This document shows, piece by piece, positions 9,961 to 21,463 of a stretch of DNA of 64,000 nt (positions are counted from its first letter, which is position 1; each line of letters starts with the position of its first letter). The stretch is from NCBI GenBank assembly GCA_007922225.1, contig ML679970.1, forward strand, positions 22,832,353 to 22,896,352, in the 5' to 3' direction. The notes beneath the pieces were generated by a model. The model made no database searches. It was given only the letters and a program-made list of their open reading frames with translations, and was not told where the DNA came from. Made by a program: the position numbers and the translations under genes. The DNA is from Emydura subglobosa (Eukaryota > Chordata > Testudines > Chelidae).

Positions 9961-10450
9961 TCATCCTCATCTCACTCCAGCTGTGAAGAATGCCAACATG
10001 ATCTCTTGCCTCTGGTGGTTATGAACTGCCTGGCATCCTCTCTGACTGTCTTTCTGACTCCTTGATAGCCAACTCCTTTCTTCCTTGAACCTAAGGTATT
10101 GATGTTTTCCCGAACCTGGCTGTCTAGGAATTTCTCAGCTTCTCTGATCCTCAGTAGCATCTCAACTTGCCCCTCCAGTCAAACAATCTATTCCTCCAGC
10201 ACAGCCATTGACTTGCACAGAAATTCCATTCTGGCTTCAGGCAGAAAAGAAGACATGGCACATCCATTGCAGGTCACTTCCACTGTTCCATTGGTGGCCT
10301 TCATGAAATCATACCTAGAGCTGACCCTGGAAGGAAAGCCTCTGACACTCCCTCTCTGAACTCCCTCAGAAAGTCTCCCATTAGCTGCATCTGTTCTCAG
10401 GTCTTGCATTTGTCTAGCAAGTGATTGATTATACCAATCCTGCTTACCTT
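9961..10450 (-). pseudogene. Decayed LINE ORF1 (CR1-type), minus strand
   Basis: One reading frame on the minus strand from about 10409 to 9972 encodes a protein-like text broken only by two in-frame stops (TAG and TGA) near 10187 and 10178. The upstream part has KATNGTVEVTCNGCAM and FLPEAR; the downstream part has VEMLLRIREAEKFLDSQV, a coiled-coil-like heptad stretch. I associate this pattern (Cys-containing patch, then a short coiled coil) with ORF1 of CR1-group LINEs in reptiles. That family call is from memory. Upstream DNA to about 10670 may be leader of the same copy. Confidence 0.5.
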
Positions 10451-10878
10451 GTCAGCTCAGCCCTGCCCCTAACCAGTAGGGAACGATTAACCACTCAGAC
10501 TTCAAACAGCAGGACTGATCAAAGCTGCAAGAGTCAGAGCCTTGGGGCCTTCACCAAAGCATCAAATAACCGATCTCTCTCAGGTGCTTACTCTAGGAAA
10601 CCACAGCCCAGCTATGTAGTCTGCCCACAGAGAACAACCAACTTATAGACGGGACAAACACACCCTTCACAGAGTTCTGCTTCTATCGACCACAGGATCC
10701 TTTACACAACTGCGTTTGATTCTCCACTGCCTTGCTACATTGTGTGGTCATTTACACCTGGGCAAAGGAACCAGATCAGAATAGCAGCATTTTATACCCA
10801 TTTGTGCAAAATGTAAATAATGACACAAGGTTCACAGTTATGGAGAATCAGTCCCTAACTCCTTAAACCTCACAACTG
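10451..10878. other. Possible LINE leader and spacer
   Basis: No gene visible. The first part may be the 5' region of the minus-strand LINE relic. Confidence 0.35.
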
Positions 10879-11202
10879 AGGCTTTGTCTACACTAACACT
10901 TATGTCAGCAAAACTGTTGTCACTCAGGAGTGTGAAAAAACACCCCTGAGCAACATACATTTTGCTAGCATAAGCACTCTCATATAACTGCATTACACTG
11001 ATGGGACAGAGCTCTCCCATTGACATAAAACCAGCTCAATGAGTGGCAGTAGGTATGTTGGGAGGAAAACATCTCTCACGGACATAGCGCTGTCCACACG
11101 AGTGCTTATGCTGGCAAAACTTATGTCGCCGTGGGGTGTGTTTTTTCACACTCCTGAGTGACAAAAGTTTTGCCAATGTAAGTGCTAGTATAGACAATGC
11201 CT
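10879..11202. mobile_element. MITE-like palindromic element (GTCTACAC family)
   Basis: The ends AGGCTTTGTCTACACTAACA and GTGCTAGTATAGACAATGCCT are imperfect inverted repeats. The interior repeats the same theme in both orientations: CACTCAGGAGTGTGAAAAAA versus TTTTTTCACACTCCTGAGTG, and GCAAAACTTATGTC. The element is about 324 bp and non-coding. It shares text such as TTTTGCCAGCA, GACATAGC and AAGTGCTT with the copy at 60906-61190. Confidence 0.65.
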
Positions 11203-14200
11203 AAGTGACTACTAAAAAGTTTATTTATATATTGACCCTAATTTACTATCAGTGGTGTTGCACGGGTGTAACTGAGGCCTGAATTTAGCATAGTAGGCAA
11301 GTGAAATTCCATTGACTTCAAAGGTGTGCCTGATGCTGTCCTTGCAGTTCTGTGTTCTGGAAGGTCCTAGGGCTTGTCACTTCTTAAATGCAGTTCAGTA
11401 ACTGTCTCATCTTAATCCTGCTGCAATCTTTGACAAACCTTCGCTGACTTCAGTGGTGCAGGATTAAAGCCCTAAAGCAGCATCAGAGTTCAACTCTTGA
11501 TTGAATAAAGGTATTTGCAGAAATTAATATGGGTAGAGGTCTATGTACAAGACTGAAATCTTCTTTCCAAAACCAGGTTATTGTAACTGGAAAATTCCTG
11601 CTTTTATCCTTATCTGCCACCTTTTTAACCAGTCTATGCCTGGTACATAGTTGATGCAAAGAAATTTCAGCATAACAGATGGAGATTTAGCAAACAGGAA
11701 AATGATGGCCTATGTAAATGTAATGCTTTTTCCACTCTTTCGCATAAATCTCTGCTTTTGTCAAGTTTTATGAGAAAAGCTCTTTATCTATAACTTGTTT
11801 TTTAATCCAGTTTGGTTTTGGACTTGAATTTATCTAAAAAATAATCTTAATGAGAAGAGCTCAGCAAATGCTATATTGCTGCATATAACTGTTTTTATCT
11901 GTGCATTAGAATTTCCAAAGATGAAAATTCACTTAAAAATAATCTTTATCAAACTGTCTCTACAGAAGGGGAATTCATTATATCTGGTGATAATTGTTTT
12001 GCAGAAAATTAGGAAAATAGCCTAAATCTCTGTGTGGGTTAAGAGTCACTCCTGCTGAATGAAAGAGCTTCATCTGTTGTTTTGTTTCTATAATGGAAGT
12101 TTTTTGGGTTTTTTTGTTGGTTCTAAAAGCTTGGCACTGTTGAATTAGATAAGCTTGAATAAAAACATATTGGAACACTAGTAAGTCAGGCTATGTCTTT
12201 TGAATAAGCAAAGAAGCTTTATTAAGGAAAGGAGATAAAAATGTTGTGCCACAGCTTTCAGACATGTTGTTATAGGCCTCAGAAGAAAAATACATTTATC
12301 TGGCTGGTTGCAAGATGAGACACTGAACTTGTGATGACAAGCGTGACAACAAAGCATCATGTTGCTTGCTGTGGCACAAGCCATGCAGTCAACTCTTTCT
12401 TCTGTGATGATTTCCCATACTACTGCAATGCCCTGTGTATGTCTAATAGTGTTGTCGTTTATACTTTGGGGCAACTGAATTTTGCAGGAAATCACCTCCA
12501 TACCTACACAATTCTTTGCAGACTGTCCAAAATCAGTGTAGTTTCTGAAAGGGTTTTCTATTCCAGTTTTCTATAATTTTATATTTCACACTAGATCTTA
12601 TTTTAAAGAAGCATACGTTTATAATAAATCGTGTCAGAAGGATATATTATGGCGCTATGATAGTGAGTATGGGCCAGGTACTAATACCCTTACTCATGTT
12701 GAATAGTACCTTACTCAGAATAGTCTCACTGAAACCAATGGATATAAGTGAACAGTCAGGTAAAGCATAAATAAGGGTTGCAAAATCTAGATGGTTAAGC
12801 ATGATAGACTCTGCCTCTAATAGCCATTTAAAAAAAATTCACCCTGAAATGTCACATAATTACTTTTAAACTAGAGAATGTGTGTGGGCTCACTGACTGC
12901 TCTTAGGCTAACAAGTTGTTTTTAATTATGGAACTTAGGAAAAATAGTTTTTCCTCCTAGAAAATTGTTCTAACAATATTTTTCTTGTTGTATAACTTAG
13001 GTGGTTTATTTAAAAATCTCCATACTTGTTTTACATATCAGCCCACAATGAGAATTAGCACACAGGCATATATTTACTGTTGTGGTGTCTCTAACTTTAA
13101 GACTAACTTAAAGATTTACAGTCTGCCCTCAGTAACAGCATGCAGTTATATCACCACAGGGACAAACCAGAGAATGAATTATTTTATGGGGAGTAATTCC
13201 TTTTGTGGGGAGTAACTTCTTTTCTTGTAACTACCTGGCCAATACTCTCCCTGTGAGCAAGTGGGTTGAGAGAGGTGTGGAGTGGGAAAAGCCATGACCA
13301 GAGGAGCTAGGGCTTCTCCCACTCCTTGCCCCTTTCTGCCCACTTGCTCACAAGAGGCAGTATGGAGCAACCAGCTCATCCCCGGGGTTGCAATCACAAT
13401 CTGAACACATCTGAGCAGGGGATTAAGGGGATTTCCATTTACTCATCAGTGCAGAGGTGTAAGGTCTATGACTAGCTAAACCTTACTTACTTAATACATT
13501 TTCTTTGAGGAAGTTATAAGGTACATATTATGTGTACTGTGTAGATATTGACTAATTTCTTATTCTCTCGTTTATCAGGGAGTTTGGGCAATTATTAGGG
13601 GCAGATAGCATCTTTGCTGGTCCTCTTCACAGGGACTAGATTCCTTTAAAGTGGGAAAGGTAAGAATGTAGATGTTAGGCAAATGAAAAGCTGGGAATGG
13701 AGTCTAATAGCAGAAGACTTTAGATTATCTAGCAAATTTTGGCATACCAAACATGTGGAAAGAGAGCAGAATATTACTTTATTCCAGTGAATGGTGTTCA
13801 TCTTCTGGAGTAAAGGGATAAAATTATATAGTGTGTGGGATAAACTCTCCCCCCCCCCCCCCTTTACAATCTCATACCACCCTACAAATGGTGGAAAAAG
13901 GCCTTGTGGCAATTATTTCTATGTTTTGGGTATGGACTGAGAATAGCAGGGTAAAATTTCCATAGCAACCTTTCAGAGTCATCTGCAAAGTCAATCATTT
14001 TCAGAATGCTGAAAGTGCTGATGTTTTTTTAGTGGACCAATGCCATTATGCAATAATTATGATAATATTTGCATGCTGGATAGACATCAACCTGACTAAT
14101 CTTCATTGGTTAGAGTTGCAGCAACTTGCAATTATGATCGAGCCATATATTTAAACATAAATATGTCACAGGAAACAAGGGACAAGTGTTTTATATTTCT

Positions 14201-14559
14201 ATGGTGTGAAACTTGTGCCGAGGAGTGTCAAGATGACATATTTGTCCTATACCTAAACTGAGTTGATCTCCAAATTTTTTCCTCTCCATAATATTGATAT
14301 ATTTTAAATAACACATTATCAGACTGAAATTATGTTCCAAATGATGCCTTAGTGCAATATATCATCTCAGAGAAACATTTAGGATATATTATTCCAAAAT
14401 ATCTTTTTTTCAGGGGATGAGAGAGTCAGAACCCAAATCAAAATAATTGTAGGATAAAGATTGCCTTTAAGAGCTTGGCCAACATACTGTCAGGCTGCAT
14501 CTGGAATTAACTAGCATGTTTCCTGACCAATTGCTGCAGTAAAAAAGAAACTTTCTATT
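11203..14559. other. 3.3 kb without recognisable gene
   Basis: AT-rich DNA. Contains phrases of old short repeats near 11280-11475 (CATTGACTTCAAAGG, GCTGACTTCAGTGG) and a C run at about 13850-13862. The open frames seen at 12178-12576 on both strands overlap each other and show no known domain. Confidence 0.5.
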
Positions 14560-14770
14560 TGGACTAGATAGCTCAGAGAATTGATACCAAGCACTTTTAG
14601 CATCTAGATTGCAGGTTCAAACCCAGTACAAGATTAACTATGATGCTACCATTTGCAAGCTGTTTGATATATGTAGAATGAATTTGGTGGTCGCAGTCCA
14701 CTTTCTATTTGACAGTCATCCCGTCACAAAAAAGGACCTTTTTTTTGACATTGAAAGGAAATTTTGTTTT
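14560..14770 (+). mobile_element. tRNA-derived SINE-like sequence
   Basis: A tRNA-like head is visible: an A-box-like TAGATAGCTCAGAGAATTG near 14567 and a good B box GGTTCAAACCC at 14614-14624, about 40 bases apart. The body that follows is decayed. A functional tRNA is excluded because no cloverleaf can be closed. Confidence 0.5.
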
Positions 14771-15107
14771 TAGTCTTAACGGGGGGGGAGGGTGTCAAAG
14801 ATTGAAAGAGTTCTCTCACACCTATAGATAATCCTCTGTAGTGGAAAGCTAGGGTACATTGTGAAGGGTGATCAGAAAATCCTGATACCTTCCCCACAGA
14901 ATAGGTACAGTGAAAGCTTATCGCAAAATATGATCATGTGAATGTTCAGGGTTTGTATTTTTCTGTCATTTTTGAGGAATAAATCCTTAAAGAAATTTAT
15001 ACATATTTTCTACAAAAGTTTAGTTTTCTTTACAAACAATTTGTAGGTCAGCCAGCTCTGTTTTCCCCATGTAGTGGGGTTCCCCTGGGTTCTAGAAGGG
15101 GGGACAG

Positions 15108-15400
15108 ATTATCCAGTGGTTATGGTGTTCACCTGGGATTTAGAAGACCCAGGTTTAATCCCCTGATCTGATACAAACTTCCTTGGATAAGTCACTTGTC
15201 CCTAGATCCTCAAAGGTATTTAGGCACCCAACTCCGATTGCAATAGCTTTGAGAATCTGAGGCTTAGTCTCTCTCTGCCTCAGTTCCCCATCTGTAAAAT
15301 GGGATAATTGTAACTCTCTTCCTCACAGGGGTGTTGTGAGGATAAATGCATTAAAGATTGTGAGGTGCTCAGGTACTACAATAATGGGGACCATGTAAGT
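15108..15400 (+). mobile_element. CORE/MIR-type SINE, with a 58-bp insertion
   Basis: Head with A-box-like ATCCAGTGGTTATGG and B-box-like GGTTTAATCCC (15153-15163). The CORE part has AAGTCACTTGTCC, then TGCCTCAGTTCCCCATCTGT, AAAATGGGATAATTG and GTGTTGTGAGGATAAATGCA, and a tail with GTGAGGTGCTCAGGTACTAC. These are hallmark phrases of CORE-SINEs related to MIR. Between the first two CORE phrases lies a foreign 58-bp palindromic piece (15206-15263). Confidence 0.8.
15206..15263. mobile_element. 58-bp mini-palindrome inserted in a SINE
   Basis: The text runs from ATCCTCAAAGGTATTTAGGC to GCTTTGAGAATCTGAGGC and interrupts the CORE-SINE. The flanks CTAG (left) and TTAG (right) suggest a 4-bp or TA-type duplication. 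The ends (ATCCTCAAAG and CTTTGAGAATCTG) are inverted partners. It resembles the TTTAGGC repeat at 107-292. Confidence 0.55.
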
Positions 15401-17204
15401 ACCTGAGATATCTAGCTAAATAGAATAAGTGGCAGCTCTTCTGTCCAGGAGCAGTGTTTAAACTCTGTATCCACCAACCACAAGGTACAATAGAGTCAAT
15501 TTACAAAGACAGGCAGACACATGAAGACATAAAATATATTCTAAGTAATTTTGTAGGTATGAAGGAGCAAGGCCATTGCTCAAGTCTGTCTAGTGTTATT
15601 TCAAGCAGAATATCTGAAATAAGGAAAGGGAACTGTTTTGGAAAAGCTGCTTTGCATTTACGGTCCTTGATTTTTTTTTTTTTTAAATGACGAGTGCAGG
15701 TGAAAAGGGGTGTATGGAAGGACTCTACTCTGAAAGTCTACTCCAGGAGTCTACTCGAAAACTTCTCATGGTTCTCACAATATAGCATATACACCATTCT
15801 TTTTTCTACTAAAACCAGAAAAATACAGGTTACTTTTATGATATAAGAACGTAACTTGACTTTATGTGTCCGACATGACTCTCTGAAAATGATCATGATA
15901 AAATCATGGCCTCATTTATTATATCAAGATAAAGAAATAATTTTTCCTAGGAAAAAACAATGAAGTAAAAATAAATGTGTATAGGAAAGGTTAGCTGCTT
16001 GGTTGGCTGGGCCAGTATAATTTTTTTTTTTAAATGAAGTAGGAAACTCAAGCAACTGAGACACTGAAGCTCTGCACAAAAGCTATTTAGAAAGGGATTT
16101 TTCTTCTCTCTTTCTCTTCTATGTAATAACTGATGTATGCTAATTTATTTTGATTGACACAAGTATAGAACCAGTGACTACAATCTAAGTGAATTAACAT
16201 TAGTGCTTTCACAGGAGATGAGGAAATGAACACTCCATAATATTGCTTGCCATTACCATTTTTAGTTTCTTTTTATAGAGTAGTGTTGTTTTTTCCACTG
16301 GGAGACTGTGATAAAGAAATATCGCTAAAGGCACTCAGATTCCTGGGAAGATGTAGATAGCAGTTTAGTATGACTAAAGCATAAATTTTCACTTAGTCCA
16401 TCATTCTTTGTGGCCCTTCTTCCCATATGTCAGCTATATCACTGCACTGAGACTTCAGGGTAGACTCCTTCTTTTGAAACTATAATTACAGTCTATGGTC
16501 CACCATCAAGGAGCCTGTAGTGTATGTCCCTCTTGCCTCTCACTCCGTGTCCCACTTTCACAATGCTCCCATCATGTGAACAAGCATTAGGACTGAGACT
16601 GGATTCACATTTGCATCTCTATATGGCAAACAATTAATTATACAAAAAGTTGACTCCTATTGTTATATTCACTTGTTACCTGACCTCAAGCATTAAGATG
16701 TTTATGTATCTGTCTGATCCTCACTGTCATGTTTGTTCTCTCTTTTTTTGAGACTACTACCTAAAGCTGTATTTGAAGTAAAATAACAATCCTGTAAAAT
16801 GAATAACATTCCATATTGATACAACAGAGACCTAGGCTGAATTTTGTCAAATTAAATTACTAGAACACATTCAAAAAAAAAAAAAAAAAAGAGTTCACAG
16901 GAGATGCTGACCTATTTGACTCCTGGGTTGGTCAGCAGAGCCTTCCACAACTACAAAAGGCCTGACCCTCAGATGAGGAAGAGACCACAGAGCTCAGAAC
17001 TCAAAAGATAACAAGGGACAAAGAATGCAAAAATTGGGCCTGAGTGAAGGTCAGAAAAAAAGATGGTGTCCAAAAAAATTAAAAAATCAGCAGTGAACCC
17101 CAGTATGAAAATGTTGTATTGACAGTGATGGAGATTGAAGTATGTTATTTTCATAACAAGTATGGCATGGTTTGTGGCAATGAAAGCTTTCACACTACCT
17201 CCCT
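15401..17204. other. No recognisable gene
   Basis: AT-rich spacer with several A/T homopolymers, including a long A run at about 16873-16890. No domain recognised in the short frames. Confidence 0.5.
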
Positions 17205-17350
17205 TCTTCCCTCCCTCTGTGTTCTACATCCACCTGTCACATTTTGTCCCTATTTAGAGTATAAACTCCCTGAGTTTTGGCCTGTCTTTTATGTTTATAC
17301 AGCATCCAGCCACGTGAGGTCTTCGGATAGGGCCCCAAGCACTAATGCAA
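17205..17350 (+). repeat. Interspersed SINE-tail-like repeat
   Basis: Contains TATAAACTCCCTGAGTTTTG, TTTATACAGCATCCAGCCAC and GATAGGGCCCCAAGC, a pattern I remember as a common dispersed tail in turtle DNA (TGTAAACTCTTTGGGGCAGG-like). Family name not established. Confidence 0.4.
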
Positions 17351-17808
17351 TAATGAAGTCTCAACAGGAACCAGCTATAAAGATGAGAAGACAGTTCTGT
17401 CATCTTGGTCTTTAAATTTTGGCCTCTGAAACAACTGGTACTAACCATCAATAGTAGTGCCTCCTTACTTATGCTTTGCTGTCCTGAAGTTTCACCTTGT
17501 TTTGAGGATAATGACAGGTCATTCAGAAAGGTTTGTTTGCAAAGCTTGAGATATGGGTGAGCAGAATGAAAAATACACTCTTTCTGGTAATAGGTATTCC
17601 TGTGCTGAAGTATGGGTAGCTGAACAAAGATATCTCTGAGGAACAAAAAGCCCCAAATAATTTTGATATTAGACCTGAAATAGAATCATGCTAATCACTA
17701 AATGGCATCAATCAATATTTTCTAAGAAATATTTTCTAAGATTTGTGAAATGTCTAGTTGTCATTATTTGTTCAAGCGTTACTGAATTGCTGCAAGGCAT
17801 GTGTAAGC

Positions 17809-18412
17809 CAGTGGTTCTCAAACTTATTTGATCATGCCCCACTTCTTTGTGTCTGTAGTAGCTTACAGCTCCCATCCTGTCACACAAGTACATATACAGA
17901 TTTTTTTAAAATCAACATGCAACTCTCACTAAATATTAAAAACAGTACAGCACTGATTGAAACAGAACTATTTAAGGATATAGTAATGTAAATTTTAAGT
18001 GAGTTACTGCTTATTTGCATCACACTGTTACTAGTGGGATGGGTGTGCCTGTTTTTTTGGAGCAAAGCAATTCCATCCTGGGTTGGATGCTTGAAACAGC
18101 TATCCAGAGATCCTCTTCTACCTCCAATTAAATGTGCACACTGCATCATATCAAACGGATTATCATACATATGGTAATGACTTTGTATAATGTTATGCAA
18201 TCTTAACAGAAATCCATCAAAATACACAGCGCCATCTGAGGGCCTGATATGGTTGGAGGAATCAGTGTTGCTAGTTATCTATTGCTGTGGGTAAAATGTG
18301 AAAAGGAAGGCTTCCCCTCGCCCCCATAAGCTTCTCATGCTCCTTCCCAAATACATTCTGTGCCCCTCCAAGGGAGACCCCCCCCCCATCCTCTCCAATT
18401 TGAGAACCTCTG
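17809..18412. mobile_element. Non-autonomous hAT element, 604 bp, with 8-bp TSD
   Basis: The left end CAGTGGTTCTCAAACTT and the right end AATTTGAGAACCTCTG are inverted partners. They are flanked by GTGTAAGC (17801-17808) and GTGTAATC (18413-18420), a 7/8 target-site duplication, as expected for hAT. The interior is AT-rich on the left and has a C-rich stretch near 18379. No transposase frame. Confidence 0.85.
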
Positions 18413-18420
18413 GTGTAATC

Positions 18421-19162
18421 TACATGCCTCATCCATTTTGGTGAGACTTCAGTCTCCACATATAATTTCTGCAATGTATGACAAGACAAGGAAAATTATT
18501 CAGTTTCCTCCATTTTCTATTCAAGATGGTCTTATATAGTAGAAAAAAGGTCAGTTAAGACCAAGGCTTCTGCCTTTCTGGGAAAGATCTTTCTGCAGAT
18601 CTTAGGAGTTCTTACAACACTTATGATTTTTTTTAATCTAAAATATATTTGAGTATAAGTCTGGAACAGTTTATTCCAGATGACAGTCTAATTAGCTGTG
18701 TGACAATGTGTCAAATGTGGCAGCATTTATGTCCCTTTAGGAAAAGGTAACCATTTTAGTCTAATGTTACAATATGCTTATATTATTACTTAATCAGGTA
18801 CATTTGCAAATTGATTAAGTTATGAACAGAGAACGGATTGTGAACATGGCTATTAAATGCAAATAAATAATAGGAAATCTCAAAATACCCCTCGTAACAC
18901 ACATGCTGTATTTGTGGAAAGAGTATGATTATGCATGTCTATTCTCTTTCTTCCTAATGAGTCTCTCTCACTTTTTCTATTTTAGAAACCATAAAGCCTT
19001 ATAACAAGAGGTCACTTGGAAACATTTAAAATGAGTGGGGAGCTATCAGAACAGAAATTCTTCAAAGGATCAGTCACTAAGGAATGTATTGTCACTTCAG
19101 TGCATTCAGCTACCACCTATATCCTCAACTAGCTGCAGTAAAATTCAATCATGCAACACCTA
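18421..19162. other. No recognisable gene
   Basis: AT-rich spacer without recognised repeats or domains. Confidence 0.5.
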
Positions 19163-19925
19163 TTAAGTGACTGTGAAGGAGTACACAAACCACTCACTGG
19201 AAAGGAACGTGTTAAAGAGCTACTCTAGGCCCAGGCAGACACGCCCCTCTGTACCTGCACAGGCAGGAGGAGCTCAAAAAGGGGAGCAGGGGAACTCAGT
19301 GACAAGAGACAGTGGAGGAGAGCTGATCTACACTCTGAGCTGTTGCTACCTGAGGCTTGGCTATATTGATCTGACCAAGCCTACGACAAGGGGACCTGTG
19401 ACTCTGAATGTTAGAGGTTTATCTTTGTGTTTAGTTCTTTATTTTTCCCACAAGGTAGAGTGGGGACTGGTAAGAAGTGATCCAAGGAGGCAGTCACATA
19501 GCACCTGAGGATGCAAGGCTTAGCTGCCTAGCATTGGGCCCTGAATTGGAGCCTGGTGGAGAGGGTGGATCCAGGCTCTTCTACAACACCCTAAAAAGGG
19601 ACAAATATGGAAGTCTATCCTTTGGTGGTGAAACTGGGTTAGGGGAAGATCCTGAAAGTACAAGGGTCTGAACCATGAGACCCTGACCCAAGGAGGAAGC
19701 CCTGATTTCCTTGCTTAATCCTGAAGACTTCCCCATATTGGATCCTTATATATACCTGAACGGGAAGGCCTTGAAAACATCACTTGGCCAGAGGCCTAAT
19801 TCACTGAAAGTACAGACCACTGAAGAGCAGGGTGGTAGTAAGAAAGGGTAAGAAGGAAGACTACCTCTCATGCCCCTGCCTGATCACTAGGTAGCACTGA
19901 GGGTGAGTGTTCCCCTTTATAGTGC
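19163..19925 (+). mobile_element. LTR-like segment (uncertain)
   Basis: A GC-richer, purine-rich block beginning TGAAGGAGTACACAAACCAC and carrying GAGCTCAAAAAGGGGAGCAG and GAGGAGAGCTGATCTACACT, similar in style to LTRs common in turtles. The limits, a polyadenylation signal and a target duplication are not clear. No adjoining gag or pol. Confidence 0.3.
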
Positions 19926-19933
19926 CACACAGA

Positions 19934-20170
19934 GGTTAAGTCTTCACTGACGATGGCAAATTCGCTGCCATCAGATTGATTGAGCAGGTCTTCACTGACC
20001 ATTCAAATCGATCCAGAAGTCGACTTGTTAAAACCACCCCCTCAAGTGGCGCAGTGCAGTGAAGATGCCACACACAATGGAACTTAAGTCGTTGATGGGA
20101 GTTACACAAACTACGCAGAGTAGCTTGCATGACTGCCGCCGAATTTTAAGGTAAGTGTAGACCAGCCCTA
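19934..20170 (-). mobile_element. MITE-like element, same family as 31685-31980 in opposite orientation
   Basis: Ends in AAGTGTAGACCAGCCCTAAG at the right. The internal phrases CTTGTTAAAACCACCCCCTC and CAGTGAAGATGCCACACA correspond to the reverse complement of the copy at 31685-31980. It is shorter because an internal part is lost. No coding sequence. Confidence 0.6.
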
Positions 20171-20985
20171 AGAGTACACTCAGGGTCCAGTATTGCAGTG
20201 TTCACAGCATCTATGGGTGCTGCAAATATTGCATAGCCATAGAACTTGAGGATATTTATCATCTGACTATATGAATTTACAAGTGCCACTCTTATGAACA
20301 TATAAGTCCACAGAATACCATCACAATTAACACTAATGAGATCTTCCTAGAACAGATTAATCAAGGGTGTGATTGCATATAAAAGTCCCACTGATTTTTA
20401 TAACATTTATAGATTGCTCTATCTAGGTTGTATAAGGTCACACCTCCTCTTCCCCCCTCCCCCCCCCCCATGATACCTGTGAAAAACTATTCTAGTCCAG
20501 GGGGAGGCGAGAGAGACTAACTGGGCTGAAATTTTACTTCCCATGTGTGCCTCCTAAAAGAGATAAGTTATTGGAAGAAGAGAGGGAGTCTGCCATTCTG
20601 ATTTGGTACAATGAGACTGAGGTGGGAGGGGTGTGAAGAGGCCCTCCAACCACAGCTTGATTGGTATCTCTGCACCCTCTCCTTGAGGTAAGGATTTTTA
20701 TTTTAAACATTCCTGGCCCTTAGACCAGGCAGGAATTACTCTGGCTCCACTCATGACACACTCTGCTTTAGTTCATATCTAGGTAATTTCTGATAGCTAT
20801 GTGGACTCAGCCTGATTGATGGGCAGGGCTAGAACAGAAGGCTCCGGAGTTTGGAAAGCAAGGTGAGAATTCACATGAGTTTCTATCCACTCCTGAACAA
20901 CTTTTGGGAGGCTGAAGAGACTCTTATCCTTCTAGCCAATGGCAGGGCTTGCAGCACTCCTACAGCCCCAGGTTCTGCTATAGCA
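20171..20985. other. No recognisable gene
   Basis: Spacer with a C run near 20451-20469. Short frames only. Confidence 0.45.
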
Positions 20986-21463
20986 TTTGTCAGCCAAGTA
21001 CATCCCTAAAAGGTGGCTTTAGCTAGTGGATTTTCACAGTCCCAGACTCACTGTCTCTCAGGTACTGTCCTGACTGGTTTGCGCTCACATGCTCTGAGTC
21101 TAACTGATCTCCATATGTGGGGTTGGGAAGGAATTTTCCCCCGTCAGATTGGCAGCGACATTTGTCTCTTTTTTGGGTCTTCCTCTGCAGCAAGGGGCAC
21201 AGGTCCCTTGCTGAGATCATCTGGGTATATCTCATTTAATCAATTCCCTGCAATAGCCTCTTTGGGCATTGGTGCATTTTGGTTCCTCCTATTCTTTTCC
21301 GGTGGCACACAATAGTTTAGTCTCCTGTGGGCTGTAATACTTTGGTCTAACTTTGGTTGTTGGGTTTAGTGTGTGGGTGCTGGGTGTTGTTGGTGGCCTG
21401 TGAGATACAAGGAGGTCAGACCAGATTATCTGGTGGTCCCTTCTGTTCTTAAACTCTGACTGT
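20986..21463 (+). mobile_element. CR1 LINE 3'-end fragment
   Basis: Sense-strand 3' text of CR1 type: GGTTGGGAAGGAATTTTCCC, CAGATTGGCAGCGACA, GGTCTTCCTCTGCAGCAAGG, and near the end GGTCAGACCAGATTATCTGG with GGTCCCTTCTGTTCTTAAAC. The terminal octamer repeat is eroded. It contains no long frame. Confidence 0.75.

Noticed and set aside
14560..14640. A tRNA gene suggested by the B box GGTTCAAACCC
   Set aside because: No acceptor stem or complete cloverleaf can be formed; it fits a SINE head.
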